Notes under the pieces: model-generated
What the model was told of the DNA's origin: nothing
Databases searched by the model: none
The model's input: only the letters and a program-made list of their open reading frames with translations
Origin: Acidovorax delafieldii
GTDB taxonomy: Bacteria; Pseudomonadota; Gammaproteobacteria; Burkholderiales; Burkholderiaceae_C
Length of the DNA stretch: 64,000 nucleotides
Direction of reading: 5' to 3'
Assembly (NCBI RefSeq): GCF_007993815.1
Contig: NZ_VJWE01000013.1
Location: 62,001 to 126,000, forward strand
Position numbers and translations under genes: made by a program
Shown: positions 46,039 to 54,285 of the stretch, piece by piece
Layout of the letters: each line of letters starts with the position of its first letter
How positions within the stretch are numbered: the stretch's first letter is position 1

Positions 46039-47280
46039 ATGTCTGCCCCCTCCGCCACCGCAGCGTCTGCGGCCGCCCCTGTCTCTGTCCCACCCGGCCT
46101 GGCCATTCTGGTGCTGGCCCTGTTGCTGTCCATCCAGCCCGTCACCACCGACCTGTACTTGCCCGCGCTGCCCGCGCTCACCCGCAGCCTGGGCGCGCCT
46201 ATGGCGGCGGCGCAGCTCACGCTCAGCGGGCTGCTGCTGGCGTTTGGTTGCTCGCAGATGGTGTGGGGCCCTCTGTCTGACCGCTTTGGCCGCCGCCCCA
46301 TCCTGCTGGCGGGCCTGACCATCTACACCGTGGCCTCGCTGGGCAGTGCCTTTGCACCGACCATGGGCCTGCTCATTCTGTGGCGCATCGCCCAGGGTGC
46401 TGCCATGGGGGCCGTGGTGATGTGCGCGCGCGCCATCGTGCGCGACCTGTACACCCCGCTGGAGGGCGCCCGCGCCATGTCCAAGGCGCTCACGGGGCTG
46501 GGCATCGTGGCCTGCATCTGCGCGCCCATGGGTGGCCTGCTGAGCGAATGGCTGGGCTGGCGCGCTGCGCTGCTGGCACTCACGGTGTATGCGGTGGTCA
46601 CGCTGGCGCTGGTGGCCTTGCGCTTGCCCGAGACCCTGGCCCACCGCAACCCCCAAGCGCTGCAGCCCCGTGCGCTGGTGGGCACCTGGCAACAGGTGTT
46701 GCGCAGCCCCACCTTCTGGGCGTTTTCGCTGCAGACCACGGCCACCTATGGCGGGCTGTTCACCTTTCTGGCGTCGTCCTCGTTCGTCTACATCGACGTG
46801 CTGGGCCTCACGCGCACCATGTATGGCTGGGTCATGGCGTCTGCCTGCGTGGCCTACTTCGCGGGCACCTTTGTGTGCCGCGCTCTGCTGGCACAGTTTG
46901 GCCTGCAGCGCACGGTGGCCATTGCCGGGGCCTTGAGCGCCAGCGGCGGCACGCTGATGGCGCTGGTGGCCTGGATGGGCTGGCACCACCCCTGGGCACT
47001 GACGCTACCGTTCTACCTGTTCATGGTGGCGCACGGCATCCACCAGCCCTGCGGGCAAAGTGGCGCGGTGGGGCCCTTCCCCAAAGCAGCAGGCGTCGCA
47101 TCGGCCCTGAACGGCTTCATGATGATGCTGGCGGCCTTTGCCATTGGCGGCTGGCTGGGGCTGCGGCTCGATGGCACGGTGTGGCCGCTGGTCAATGGCA
47201 TCTGGTTCTGGTCGGTGGTGCTGGCCGTGATCTCGTGGACGCTGGTGCAGAAGTTTGGAGCGCCCCGTGAGCACGCCTGA
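46039..47280 (+). CDS. Bcr/CflA-family multidrug efflux MFS transporter
   Basis: The 413-residue protein has 12 predicted membrane helices of the drug:H+ antiporter type. Motifs are [17 protein letters not shown] in helix 1, the loop [17 protein letters not shown] (motif A) and [19 protein letters not shown]. Bcr/CflA proteins export bicyclomycin, sulfonamides or chloramphenicol-like drugs; the real substrate here is unknown. A TACGCT box ends ten bases before the ATG. miaA begins inside its last 14 bases. Confidence 0.87.
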   Translation: MSAPSATAASAAAPVSVPPGLAILVLALLLSIQPVTTDLYLPALPALTRSLGAPMAAAQLTLSGLLLAFGCSQMVWGPLSDRFGRRPILLAGLTIYTVASLGSAFAPTMGLLILWRIAQGAAMGAVVMCARAIVRDLYTPLEGARAMSKALTGLGIVACICAPMGGLLSEWLGWRAALLALTVYAVVTLALVALRLPETLAHRNPQALQPRALVGTWQQVLRSPTFWAFSLQTTATYGGLFTFLASSSFVYIDVLGLTRTMYGWVMASACVAYFAGTFVCRALLAQFGLQRTVAIAGALSASGGTLMALVAWMGWHHPWALTLPFYLFMVAHGIHQPCGQSGAVGPFPKAAGVASALNGFMMMLAAFAIGGWLGLRLDGTVWPLVNGIWFWSVVLAVISWTLVQKFGAPREHA

Positions 47281-48268
47281 CACCTTCCCCACCATTGCCC
47301 TGGCGGGCCCCACGGCGTCGGGCAAGACCGCCGGCGCGCTGGCGCTGGCCGCCGTGCTGGGCAAACAGGGCCGGCCGGTCGAGATCATCAGCGTGGACTC
47401 GGCCCTGGTGTACCGGGGCATGGACATTGGCACCGCCAAGCCCACGCCCGACGAGCGCGCTGCGGTGCCCCACCACCTCATCGACATCCGCGATCCGCTG
47501 CAGGCCTACAGCGCCGCCGAGTTTGTGCAGGACGCCACCCGGCTCATTGCCGAGATCCGCGCGCGCGGCGCACTGCCATTGCTGGTGGGCGGCACCATGC
47601 TGTACTTCAAGGCACTGTTTGATGGCATTGACGACATGCCCGCCGCCGACCCTGAGGTACGCGCCAAGATCGAAGCCCAGGCGGCCGAGCAGGGCTGGCC
47701 CGCCCTGCATGCCGAGCTGGCGCGTGTGGACCCAGTGACGGCCGCGCGCCTGGCCCCCGGCGACAGCCAGCGCATCCAGCGGGCACTGGAGGTGTGGCAT
47801 GTCTCGGGCCAGCCGTTGTCGAGCTTTCACACTATTAAAAAGGTAGCAGACAACACAAACAACACCGGCGCAAGCGCGCTTTTTTCCTTGGAACCCGACA
47901 ACCGGGCCTGGCTGCACGAGCGCATCGCCCAGCGTTTCGACACCATGCTGGCCGGAGGATTCATTGATGAGGTGGCGGCCCTGCGCGCACACGGTGACCT
48001 GCATCCCGACCTGCCCTCCATGCGCTGCGTAGGCTACCGGCAGGTGTGGGAAGAACTCGACTTCCAGGCCAGCTGTCCTTCAGGCACCCCGTTGAACACG
48101 GCCTTCCTGCGCGAACGCGGCATTGCCGCCACACGGCAACTGGCCAAGCGCCAGATCACCTGGCTGCGCAGCATGCCGCAGCGCCACGCCATCGCCTGCG
48201 ACCAGCCCCATGCCGTAGCCACGCTGGTGCAGGCCGTGCTGCAACGCCTGGAGCAGCCCACGCCATGA
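47267..48268 (+). CDS. miaA: tRNA dimethylallyltransferase
   Basis: The 333-residue enzyme adds a dimethylallyl group to A37 of tRNAs that read UNN codons. The P-loop is [13 protein letters not shown], followed by [27 protein letters not shown] and [13 protein letters not shown]. The GTG at 47267 has GGAG upstream and overlaps the transporter gene by 14 bases. Residues about 189-204 ([16 protein letters not shown]) form an Asn/Thr-rich, AT-rich insert that may be a diverged copy of the local repeat. The ABC ATPase gene overlaps the stop by four bases. Confidence 0.92.
   Translation: MSTPDTFPTIALAGPTASGKTAGALALAAVLGKQGRPVEIISVDSALVYRGMDIGTAKPTPDERAAVPHHLIDIRDPLQAYSAAEFVQDATRLIAEIRARGALPLLVGGTMLYFKALFDGIDDMPAADPEVRAKIEAQAAEQGWPALHAELARVDPVTAARLAPGDSQRIQRALEVWHVSGQPLSSFHTIKKVADNTNNTGASALFSLEPDNRAWLHERIAQRFDTMLAGGFIDEVAALRAHGDLHPDLPSMRCVGYRQVWEELDFQASCPSGTPLNTAFLRERGIAATRQLAKRQITWLRSMPQRHAIACDQPHAVATLVQAVLQRLEQPTP
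47831..47878 (+). repeat. Possible diverged repeat copy inside miaA
   Basis: ACTATTAAAAAGGTAGCAGA and a closing CGCAAGCGC are spaced like the ends of the 43-base repeat, and the stretch is far more AT-rich than the rest of miaA. The match is weak in the middle, so this is only a candidate. Confidence 0.35.
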
Positions 48269-48915
48269 CGCTGCTGCGTGTGGAGAACCTGGGCAAGCAC
48301 TACGGCAGCACGCCGGTGTTCGCCAACGTGCAGTTCGCCGTGGCACCCGGCGAGTTTGTGGCAATCGTGGGCGACTCGGGCGTGGGCAAGTCCACCCTGC
48401 TCAACTGCCTGGCGGGGCTGGATACCTGGGACACCGGGCACATCACCCACGGCACCACCGACCTGGGCCAGCTCGACGACACCGCCCGTGCGCTGTGGCG
48501 CCGTGCCCATGTGGGCTTTGTGTTCCAGGCCTTCCACGTGTTACCGCACCTGGACGTGGCACAGAACGTGGCCCTGCCGCTGATGCTGCTGGGCCAAAGT
48601 GATGCCGCCCGCGTGCAACACATGCTGGCCGCCGTGGGCCTGGAAGGGCTGGGTACACGGCTGCCGCAGCAGCTCAGCGGCGGGCAACTGCAGCGCGTGG
48701 CCATCGCCCGCGCACTGATACACCGCCCCGCCCTGCTGCTGGCCGACGAGCCCACCGGCAACCTCGATCCCACCACCGCCACGCGCGTGATGGACCTGCT
48801 GCTGGCGCAGACGCGCGAGCACGGCGCATCGCTGGTGCTGGTCACCCATTCCGACGCCGCCGCAGCGCGGGCCGACCGGGTGCTGCGCCTCACGGCCAGC
48901 GGCATCGCCGGTTAG
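48265..48915 (+). CDS. ABC transporter ATP-binding protein, LolD/MacB-type (AttE-like)
   Basis: The 216-residue ATPase has Walker [13 protein letters not shown], the Q-loop in [14 protein letters not shown], the signature [15 protein letters not shown], and Walker [13 protein letters not shown] with the H-loop in LVTHSDAAA. This is the type that pairs with FtsX-like permeases. The nearest such permease gene is at 49772, but an inverted Hsp20 gene lies between them. The ATGA overlap with miaA indicates translation coupled to miaA. A role in lipid or lipoprotein handling is inferred. Confidence 0.88.
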   Translation: MTLLRVENLGKHYGSTPVFANVQFAVAPGEFVAIVGDSGVGKSTLLNCLAGLDTWDTGHITHGTTDLGQLDDTARALWRRAHVGFVFQAFHVLPHLDVAQNVALPLMLLGQSDAARVQHMLAAVGLEGLGTRLPQQLSGGQLQRVAIARALIHRPALLLADEPTGNLDPTTATRVMDLLLAQTREHGASLVLVTHSDAAAARADRVLRLTASGIAG

Positions 48916-49011
48916 GCCTCGAACGCTCCCAGCAGGGGCCGGACGAGGACTTCAAGCCGATCACGCAACCCAGCCCAGCGGTTCCGGCCAGGAGGGTTGT
49001 GTGAGCCACGC

Positions 49012-49440
49012 TCACTCGATGTTCAGCCGCTGCGCCGCCTTGTTCACCTTCTTGGGCAGGTTCAGCGTCAGCACGCCGTTGTCGTACTTGGCCTTGGCCT
49101 GCGCGGCGTCCACATCGGCGGGCAACTGGAAGCTGCGGGCCACAGCGCCAAAGTAGCGCTCGCTGCGCAGCACCTTTTCGCCCTCGCGCTTTTCATCGTG
49201 CTGGCGCACCTCGGCGCGCAGGCTCACCACATTGCCTTCGAGCGAGACATGGATGTCCTCCTTGGCCACGCCGGGCACCTCGGCCTGCACCGTGTAGCCA
49301 CCTTCGGTTTCCCTCACATCCACCTTGATCTGGCTGGGCGAAGGCAGGTTGTCGCCATGCAGCGGGCGCACGTAAAAGCCGGGGGCAATATCCTTGAAAA
49401 AGTCGTCAAACAGACTGCCACGGGTCACGAGAGAGTTCAT
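49012..49440 (-). CDS. Small heat-shock protein, Hsp20 family
   Basis: The 142-residue protein has an alpha-crystallin domain (about 38-130) with KVDVRETEGGYTVQAEVPGV, the VSLEGNVVSLRAE strand pair, SERYFGAVARSFQLP and the closing YDNGVLTLNLPKK. The N-terminal arm FDDFFKDIAPGFYV is typical of class A bacterial IbpA-like proteins. It holds unfolding proteins for refolding by DnaK/ClpB. It faces away from both flanking ABC genes. No clear sigma-32 promoter or ROSE-like leader could be assigned in the upstream gap. Confidence 0.9.
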   Translation of the reverse strand: MNSLVTRGSLFDDFFKDIAPGFYVRPLHGDNLPSPSQIKVDVRETEGGYTVQAEVPGVAKEDIHVSLEGNVVSLRAEVRQHDEKREGEKVLRSERYFGAVARSFQLPADVDAAQAKAKYDNGVLTLNLPKKVNKAAQRLNIE

Positions 49441-49771
49441 GGTTTTGGCTCCTGAAAAGGGGTTGAAACAGACAACTGAGCCAGCGCAGGAGGGCGGGCC
49501 CCTAAGAAGGTGCGAACGAGCCCCACATGCCCGCTCATCCCGCCAAAACGCTCCCGCTCGTTGTTGCCAATGCTCGCCATAGCCCGAGCTATGACTGCGC
49601 TTTGCGCCTAGATCGGAAACGTTTTGGCGGCTTGCTCGGGCAGGCGGGTCTCATTCACACCTTCTGGCTCCAAGATAGGCCTGCGGTATCGCGGCTTCAA
49701 GGGGGTTGAAATGCAAGGTTGATGTGCGTCAAAAACCCAGGCTCCCAACGCCTGCGGCCACAATGCAGGCC
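49441..49771. other. Gap of about 330 bases with a structured inverted-repeat element
   Basis: This gap between Hsp20 (minus) and the FtsX-like permease (plus) carries no gene. It contains the imperfect inverted repeat at 49529-49641 and a CACAAT box (49759-49764) that ends seven bases before the preferred permease start. Confidence 0.6.
49529..49641. repeat. Imperfect inverted repeat with central palindrome
   Basis: The 22-base arms (49529-49550 and 49620-49641) match at 18 positions when one is reverse-complemented, including a perfect 11-base CCGCCAAAACG / CGTTTTGGCGG. Inside lies CATAGC-CCGA-GCTATG (49578-49593). It has no coding capacity and could be a non-autonomous mobile repeat or an RNA structure. 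Confidence 0.65.
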
Positions 49772-52438
49772 ATGCTCGCCCTGCTCCGCACCTTCTCCTG
49801 GCAAGACCTGCGCCACCACCCCTGGCGCAGCGCCGCAGCGGTGGCGGCCGTGATGCTCGGTGTGGCACTGGCGTTTGCGGTGCATGTGATCAATGCGTCG
49901 GCGCTGGACGAGTTCTCGCAGGCGGTGCGCGCCGTCAACGGCCAGCCCGACCTGGAGCTGCGCGCCATGCAAGGCAGCCTGCCCGAGGCGCTGTACGAAC
50001 GCCTCGCCACCGACCCGCAAGTGGCCCGCGCCAGCCCGCTGCTGGAGCTGTCGGCCGTAGCGCAGGCAGCTACAACAGCGGGCGCCAAAGACCAGTCCCT
50101 TCGCACGCCCATCCGTGTGCTGGGCGCCGATGCACTGCTGCTGCCCACCATGGCCCCGGCGCTGGTGCCGCGCCCCTGGGACAGCGCCGACCGGTTCGCC
50201 CTCTTCGCACCCGCCACGGTGTTCCTCAACACGGCAGCGCTGCAGGTGCTGGGGCTTTCTGCCGCCGCTCCAGCACCATCGTCGCCCCTGCCCCGCCTTA
50301 CGCTGCAGTTGGGTTTGCAACCAGCGCTCACCGTGCAGGTGGCGGGCACCGTGACCGCCGGCGGCGCGCCGCTGGCCGTGATGGACATTGGCGCTGCGCA
50401 AGATCTGTTTGGCCGTGCGGGCGCACTCACCCGCATCGACCTGCAACTGCAGCCCGGCACCGACCGCACTGCGTGGGAAGCCACACTGCGCGCGCAGCCC
50501 GGCTGGCCTGCCAACCTGGTGCTGGCGCAGCCCGGCGATGCCACCCAGCGCATCAGCAACCTGTCGCGCGCCTACCGGGTCAACCTGACGGTGCTGGCGC
50601 TGGTAGCACTGTTCACCGGGGCGTTTCTGGTGTTTTCGGTATTGGCCCTCAGCGTGGCGCAGCGCGGGCCGCAGTTTGCGCTGCTGGCCGTGCTGGGCGC
50701 CACGCCGCGCCAGCGGCTGGCACTGGTGCTGGCAGAGTCGGCAGCGCTGGGCCTGCTGGGCAGCGTGCTGGGCATAACGCTGGGCACCGCGCTGGCGGCC
50801 ACGGCGCTGCAACTGCTGGGCGGCGACCTGGGCGGTGGCTACTTTGCGGGTGTGCGGCCCGCGCTGCAATGGAGCGCCCCCGCCGCGCTGGTGTACGGCG
50901 CACTGGGCGTGGCGGCCGCCTTGGCGGGTGGCTGGTGGCCCGCCCGCGCCGCGCAGACCCTGCCCCCGGCCCAGACCCTGAAGGGCCTTGGCGCCGCAGC
51001 CAGTCAGGCGGACAAGGGCACTGTTGGTATCGTTTTGATAGCTACCGGGGCAATTTTGACTAGCGCTCCACCCGTATTTGGCATTCCACTGGCTGCCTAC
51101 GTGGCCATCGCGCTGCTGCTGGTGGGGGGCATCGCCCTGCTGCCCTGGGGCATGGCGCGGTTGCTGGCGTGGCTGCAGCCCCTGGCCGCGCGCCACGCGC
51201 TGCCACTGCTGGCGCTGGAGCGCGCGCGGCGCATGCGGGGCAGCGCGGCCATCGCGGTGGGCGGTGTGGTCGCATCCCTCAGCCTGGCCGTTGCGCTGAC
51301 GGTGATGGTGTCCAGCTTTCGCGGCTCGGTCACGCAGTGGCTGGACGCGGTGCTGCCGTCGCCGCTGTACGTACGCTCGGCCATCAGTGCGGGCGGCACG
51401 AGCGGCAGTGAGGCTGCGTTGCTGCCCGCAGGCTTTGCAGAAGCAGTGGGCCAGTTGCCAGGGTTGGACCGCGTGCAGCCCCTGCGCGCCAGCCCACTGC
51501 AGCTGTCCCCCACGCTGCCCGCCCTCACGGTGCTGAGCCGCCCCCTGGGAGATGAGCCGGCGCAGACCCTGCCGCTGGTGGGCGAGGCCCTACCCGTGCC
51601 CCCCGGCCGCACCGGCGTGTACATCAGCGAGGCCGTGGTGGACCTGTACGGCCTGCGCCCCGGCATGGAGTGGCCTGCACTTTCCAAGGCTTTTAGCCCC
51701 CAAGCGCTAGAAAATCATGCGCCAGCAGCTATCTTTTACATAGCAGGCATCTGGCGTGACTATGCCCGGCAAACCGGCGCCGTGGTGATGGACCGCGCTG
51801 TGTGGCTGCGCCTGACCGGCGACGCCCGCACCAGCGACCTGGCCCTGTGGCTCAGCGAGGGCACTGACCTGTCGGCCTTGCAGGCGTCCATCCGCGCGCT
51901 CGCTGCGACCCAAGCCGGCCGCCAGCTCTCCACTGCGGCGGGCGCCACCACGGGCGACGGCAACGAGGCCCTGGTGGAATTCAGCTCCGCCGCCACCATC
52001 CGCGAGCGCTCGCTGCGCATCTTCGACCGCAGCTTCGCCGTTACCTACTGGCTGCAGACCGTCGCCATCGGCATCGGCCTGTTCGGCGTGGCCGCCAGCT
52101 TCAGCGCCCAGGTGCTGGCACGGCGCAAGGAGTTTGGCCTGCTCGCCCACCTGGGCCTCACGCGGCGCCAGATCCTGACCGTGGTGGCGGGCGAAGGGGC
52201 CGCGTGGACGGCGTTGGGTGCAGCGGCGGGGGTGCTGCTGGGGCTGGCCGTGTCCGTGGTGCTGGTGCACGTGGTCAACCCGCAGAGTTTTCACTGGACG
52301 ATGGATTTGGCGGTGCCGGGTTGGAGGTTGCTGGGGCTGTGTGCTGCCGTTGTTGCGTCGGGCACGGTCACCGCATGGCTGGCGGGCCGAGCGGCGGCGG
52401 GAAGGGATGCGGTGATGGCGGTGAAAGAGGACTGGTGA
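49772..52438 (+). CDS. FtsX-like ABC transporter permease (AttFG/MacB-type)
   Basis: The 888-residue permease has a first membrane helix (about 18-40, SAAAVAAVMLGVALAFAVH), a large periplasmic domain and an FtsX core near 270-420. A second periplasmic domain and a closing FtsX core (about 760-888) with ARRKEFGLLAHLGLTRRQIL follow. This fused double-FtsX form is typical of lipid or lipoprotein exporters. Two stretches, at about 419-432 and 644-658, are encoded by copies of the 40-43 base repeat. The ATG at 49772 is preferred because CACAAT ends seven bases before it; an ATG at 49763 is also possible. Confidence 0.85.
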   Translation: MLALLRTFSWQDLRHHPWRSAAAVAAVMLGVALAFAVHVINASALDEFSQAVRAVNGQPDLELRAMQGSLPEALYERLATDPQVARASPLLELSAVAQAATTAGAKDQSLRTPIRVLGADALLLPTMAPALVPRPWDSADRFALFAPATVFLNTAALQVLGLSAAAPAPSSPLPRLTLQLGLQPALTVQVAGTVTAGGAPLAVMDIGAAQDLFGRAGALTRIDLQLQPGTDRTAWEATLRAQPGWPANLVLAQPGDATQRISNLSRAYRVNLTVLALVALFTGAFLVFSVLALSVAQRGPQFALLAVLGATPRQRLALVLAESAALGLLGSVLGITLGTALAATALQLLGGDLGGGYFAGVRPALQWSAPAALVYGALGVAAALAGGWWPARAAQTLPPAQTLKGLGAAASQADKGTVGIVLIATGAILTSAPPVFGIPLAAYVAIALLLVGGIALLPWGMARLLAWLQPLAARHALPLLALERARRMRGSAAIAVGGVVASLSLAVALTVMVSSFRGSVTQWLDAVLPSPLYVRSAISAGGTSGSEAALLPAGFAEAVGQLPGLDRVQPLRASPLQLSPTLPALTVLSRPLGDEPAQTLPLVGEALPVPPGRTGVYISEAVVDLYGLRPGMEWPALSKAFSPQALENHAPAAIFYIAGIWRDYARQTGAVVMDRAVWLRLTGDARTSDLALWLSEGTDLSALQASIRALAATQAGRQLSTAAGATTGDGNEALVEFSSAATIRERSLRIFDRSFAVTYWLQTVAIGIGLFGVAASFSAQVLARRKEFGLLAHLGLTRRQILTVVAGEGAAWTALGAAAGVLLGLAVSVVLVHVVNPQSFHWTMDLAVPGWRLLGLCAAVVASGTVTAWLAGRAAAGRDAVMAVKEDW
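51028..51067 (+). repeat. 40-bp TAGCGC repeat inside the permease gene (copy 4)
   Basis: TATCGTTTTGATAGCTACCG through to GACTAGCGCT matches the intergenic copy at 24339-24378. It encodes GIVLIATGAILTSA, in the same phase as the copy at 12374-12416, and lies just before a membrane helix. Confidence 0.7.
51703..51745 (-). repeat. 43-bp TAGCGC repeat inside the permease gene (copy 5, reverse orientation)
   Basis: AGCGCTAGAAAATCATGCGC through to CATAGCA is the reverse-oriented form. It is read as ALENHAPAAIFYIA, comparable with ALDLYAQAATLSIA in the DUF455 gene. The two copies in this one gene face opposite ways. Confidence 0.7.
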
Positions 52439-52475
52439 CACACCACTTGTGATCATTCAATAGCGCCGTTAAAAA

Positions 52476-52505
52476 TTGTTTGCAATCTCGGAAGATTTTG
52501 ATAAT
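52476..52505 (+). promoter_or_regulatory. Promoter for the IPTL-CTERM / collagen-like unit
   Basis: TTGTTT (52476-52481) and GATAAT (52500-52505) are 18 bases apart in an AT-rich patch. The transcript would have a leader of about 145 bases that contains a GTGGCGG / CCGCCAC stem (52546-52552 with 52573-52579) and two tandem CGTACATAA units (52622-52639) close to the Shine-Dalgarno sequence. Confidence 0.55.
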
Positions 52506-52656
52506 CATCCTTTGAAATGCCAGCGCAAGCGACATAGAAGCGCAGGTGGCGGCAAGGCGTGACCAGCGTTGTCCGCCACGCCCCGGGCACAGTCACGTGG
52601 CAATGCAAGACTGAGCTGCCGCGTACATAACGTACATAAGAGTAAGAGGGAAATCC

Positions 52657-53355
52657 ATGAAATCAGTATTCCGGCATATGGCCGCCGCAGCCGTGCTCTG
52701 TTGCGGCCTCATCGCCCCCGCGTGGTCACAATATGTCGTGGGCGCTGGCGCTTCGATTGACATGTCCGGAGGAGGCTCTTGGGATATCGGCTGCCTCCCC
52801 GTGCAGGTGGAAGGCTCCCTGATCATCGGTGCCGGCCAGTTCTCGACAGGCAGCAACCTCGACATCGCTGGCTCGGGGGTTTTCAACGGCGGCACCGGCC
52901 TGCTTCAAGTGGGCGGCAACCTGAGCAGCTTCGGCACGTTTAACCCCGAGACCGGCTCTGTGGTGCTCACAGACGGATGCATAGGCAATACCAGCCAGCT
53001 TTCAGGCACCTTGGTGTTTCGCAATCTGACTTTGTCTAGCTCCACGGGACGTACCTTTGTCATTCCGGCAGGTACCAACATCACCGTGTTGGGGACCCTG
53101 ACGCTTCAAGGAGCACCGGGACAAAACATCCAGCTGATCTCTTCGGGTGGCGGCACTGCCGTCATCAACCTCGGGCCCGGCGCAACAGTCAACCGCACCT
53201 TCGCCACTGTGGCGGGTAACGTTCAAATCGGCGCGGCCGTTGCGGCCAGCAGCATCCCGACACTCAGCGAGTACGGCTTGATGCTTCTGGCACTCCTGAT
53301 GGGCATGGCTGCCTTCTGGCACCACCGCCGTGGTGCCACAACACCGCACGCTTGA
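52657..53355 (+). CDS. IPTL-CTERM sorted exported protein
   Basis: The 232-residue protein has a signal peptide ending PAWSQ (about residue 24) and a beta-rich, Gly/Ser/Thr-rich body that may form a beta-helix. It ends in a canonical sorting tail: IPTLSEYG at 200-207, a membrane helix (about 207-221) and the basic HHRR. IPTL-CTERM tails are processed by the exosortase H type system; no exosortase gene is in the window. Its partner is probably the collagen-like protein encoded 25 bases downstream. The Shine-Dalgarno GAGGGA is well placed. Confidence 0.85.
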   Translation: MKSVFRHMAAAAVLCCGLIAPAWSQYVVGAGASIDMSGGGSWDIGCLPVQVEGSLIIGAGQFSTGSNLDIAGSGVFNGGTGLLQVGGNLSSFGTFNPETGSVVLTDGCIGNTSQLSGTLVFRNLTLSSSTGRTFVIPAGTNITVLGTLTLQGAPGQNIQLISSGGGTAVINLGPGATVNRTFATVAGNVQIGAAVAASSIPTLSEYGLMLLALLMGMAAFWHHRRGATTPHA

Positions 53356-53380
53356 TATCTGCAACCAGGAGCGATTTGCC

Positions 53381-54223
53381 ATGACATTCCCCTTCCATCC
53401 CCTTCGCCTGATGGTTGCACTGAGCGCAGCCTATGCCTTGCACACGCCGCTGGCCCTGGCCGCCGACATCTCCGCCACTGTCCCCAGTGGTGGTGGCTTT
53501 GTGATCAAGAACTCCGCCGGCACCCAGGAACGCTTTCGGGTACAGGACAGTGGTGAAGTGCGGGCCCCGGGCCTGAGCGGCGCAACGCCCAACACCAGTC
53601 TCACCTGCTTTGATGCTCCCACAGGTCGCCTGGGCCCTTGCGCCAGCGGTATCGGCACTGGCGCCACCGGTGCAACAGGCCCGACAGGCGCTACTGGAGC
53701 CATTGGAACGACCGGCCCCACAGGCAGCGCGGGAGCAGCAGGTGCCACTGGGGCAACTGGCGCAACGGGACCCACCGGGGCCACGGGCGCCACCGGTGCC
53801 ACGGGAGCAGGCGCTACCGGTGCAACCGGCCCAACCGGTGCAACAGGCCCTGTGGGAGCCGCTGGAGCGGTGGGCCCCACAGGCGCCACCGGGGCCGACA
53901 GCACTGTGCCCGGACCACAGGGCACCCAGGGGATTCAGGGGATTCCAGGTCCTACGGGGCCGACCGGCCCCACAGGCAGCGCTACCGTATCGTTGACAGA
54001 GTATTCCAACGGATCCAATTGCGACAACGTCACACCACCGTACACGGTCCAGGTAGAAGCCACCTGTGGCGCAGGAAAAGCTGTGGTCAGTGGCGGATGT
54101 GAGACGGCCTCCCCGCGCGACGACGTGTTTTCGATCAGCAAACGCGTGGGCACAGACAAGTGGAGCTGTACCTTCTCTTGTGGAAGTGCGAGCGCCATCA
54201 CAGCCTACGCCTACTGCCAATAA
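53381..54223 (+). CDS. Exported collagen-like protein with Cys-rich C-terminal domain
   Basis: The 280-residue protein has a signal peptide ending PLALAAD (about residue 27) and a short N-terminal domain. A collagen-type Gly-x-y tract follows (about 92-200), dominated by GAT and GPT with two interruptions (GAGATG near 142 and ADSTVPG near 172). The C-terminal domain (about 201-280) holds six cysteines (214, 229, 240, 263, 267, 279), probably disulfide-bonded and possibly trimerising or adhesive. There is no IPTL tail, so it may be secreted or bound to its neighbour. AGGAG ten bases before the ATG sets the start. Confidence 0.85.
   Translation: MTFPFHPLRLMVALSAAYALHTPLALAADISATVPSGGGFVIKNSAGTQERFRVQDSGEVRAPGLSGATPNTSLTCFDAPTGRLGPCASGIGTGATGATGPTGATGAIGTTGPTGSAGAAGATGATGATGPTGATGATGATGAGATGATGPTGATGPVGAAGAVGPTGATGADSTVPGPQGTQGIQGIPGPTGPTGPTGSATVSLTEYSNGSNCDNVTPPYTVQVEATCGAGKAVVSGGCETASPRDDVFSISKRVGTDKWSCTFSCGSASAITAYAYCQ
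53654..53980 (+). repeat. Collagen-coding tandem triplet tract
   Basis: Nine-base units of the form GGN-GCN-ACN and GGN-CCN-ACN repeat through this stretch, with codon variation. Such tracts can change length by slippage, which would alter the length of the collagen stalk in 3-residue steps without a frameshift. Confidence 0.75.
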
Positions 54224-54285
54224 GGGGCGCCACCGCCGCCATTCGCACACGGACGAAATCGATCTTCAACCACGCGCTGCAATCA

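Noticed and set aside
53654..53980. Collagen-coding tract as a CRISPR array or non-coding satellite
   Set aside because: The units are contiguous triplets in a continuous reading frame with a signal peptide and a folded C-terminus; there are no spacers.
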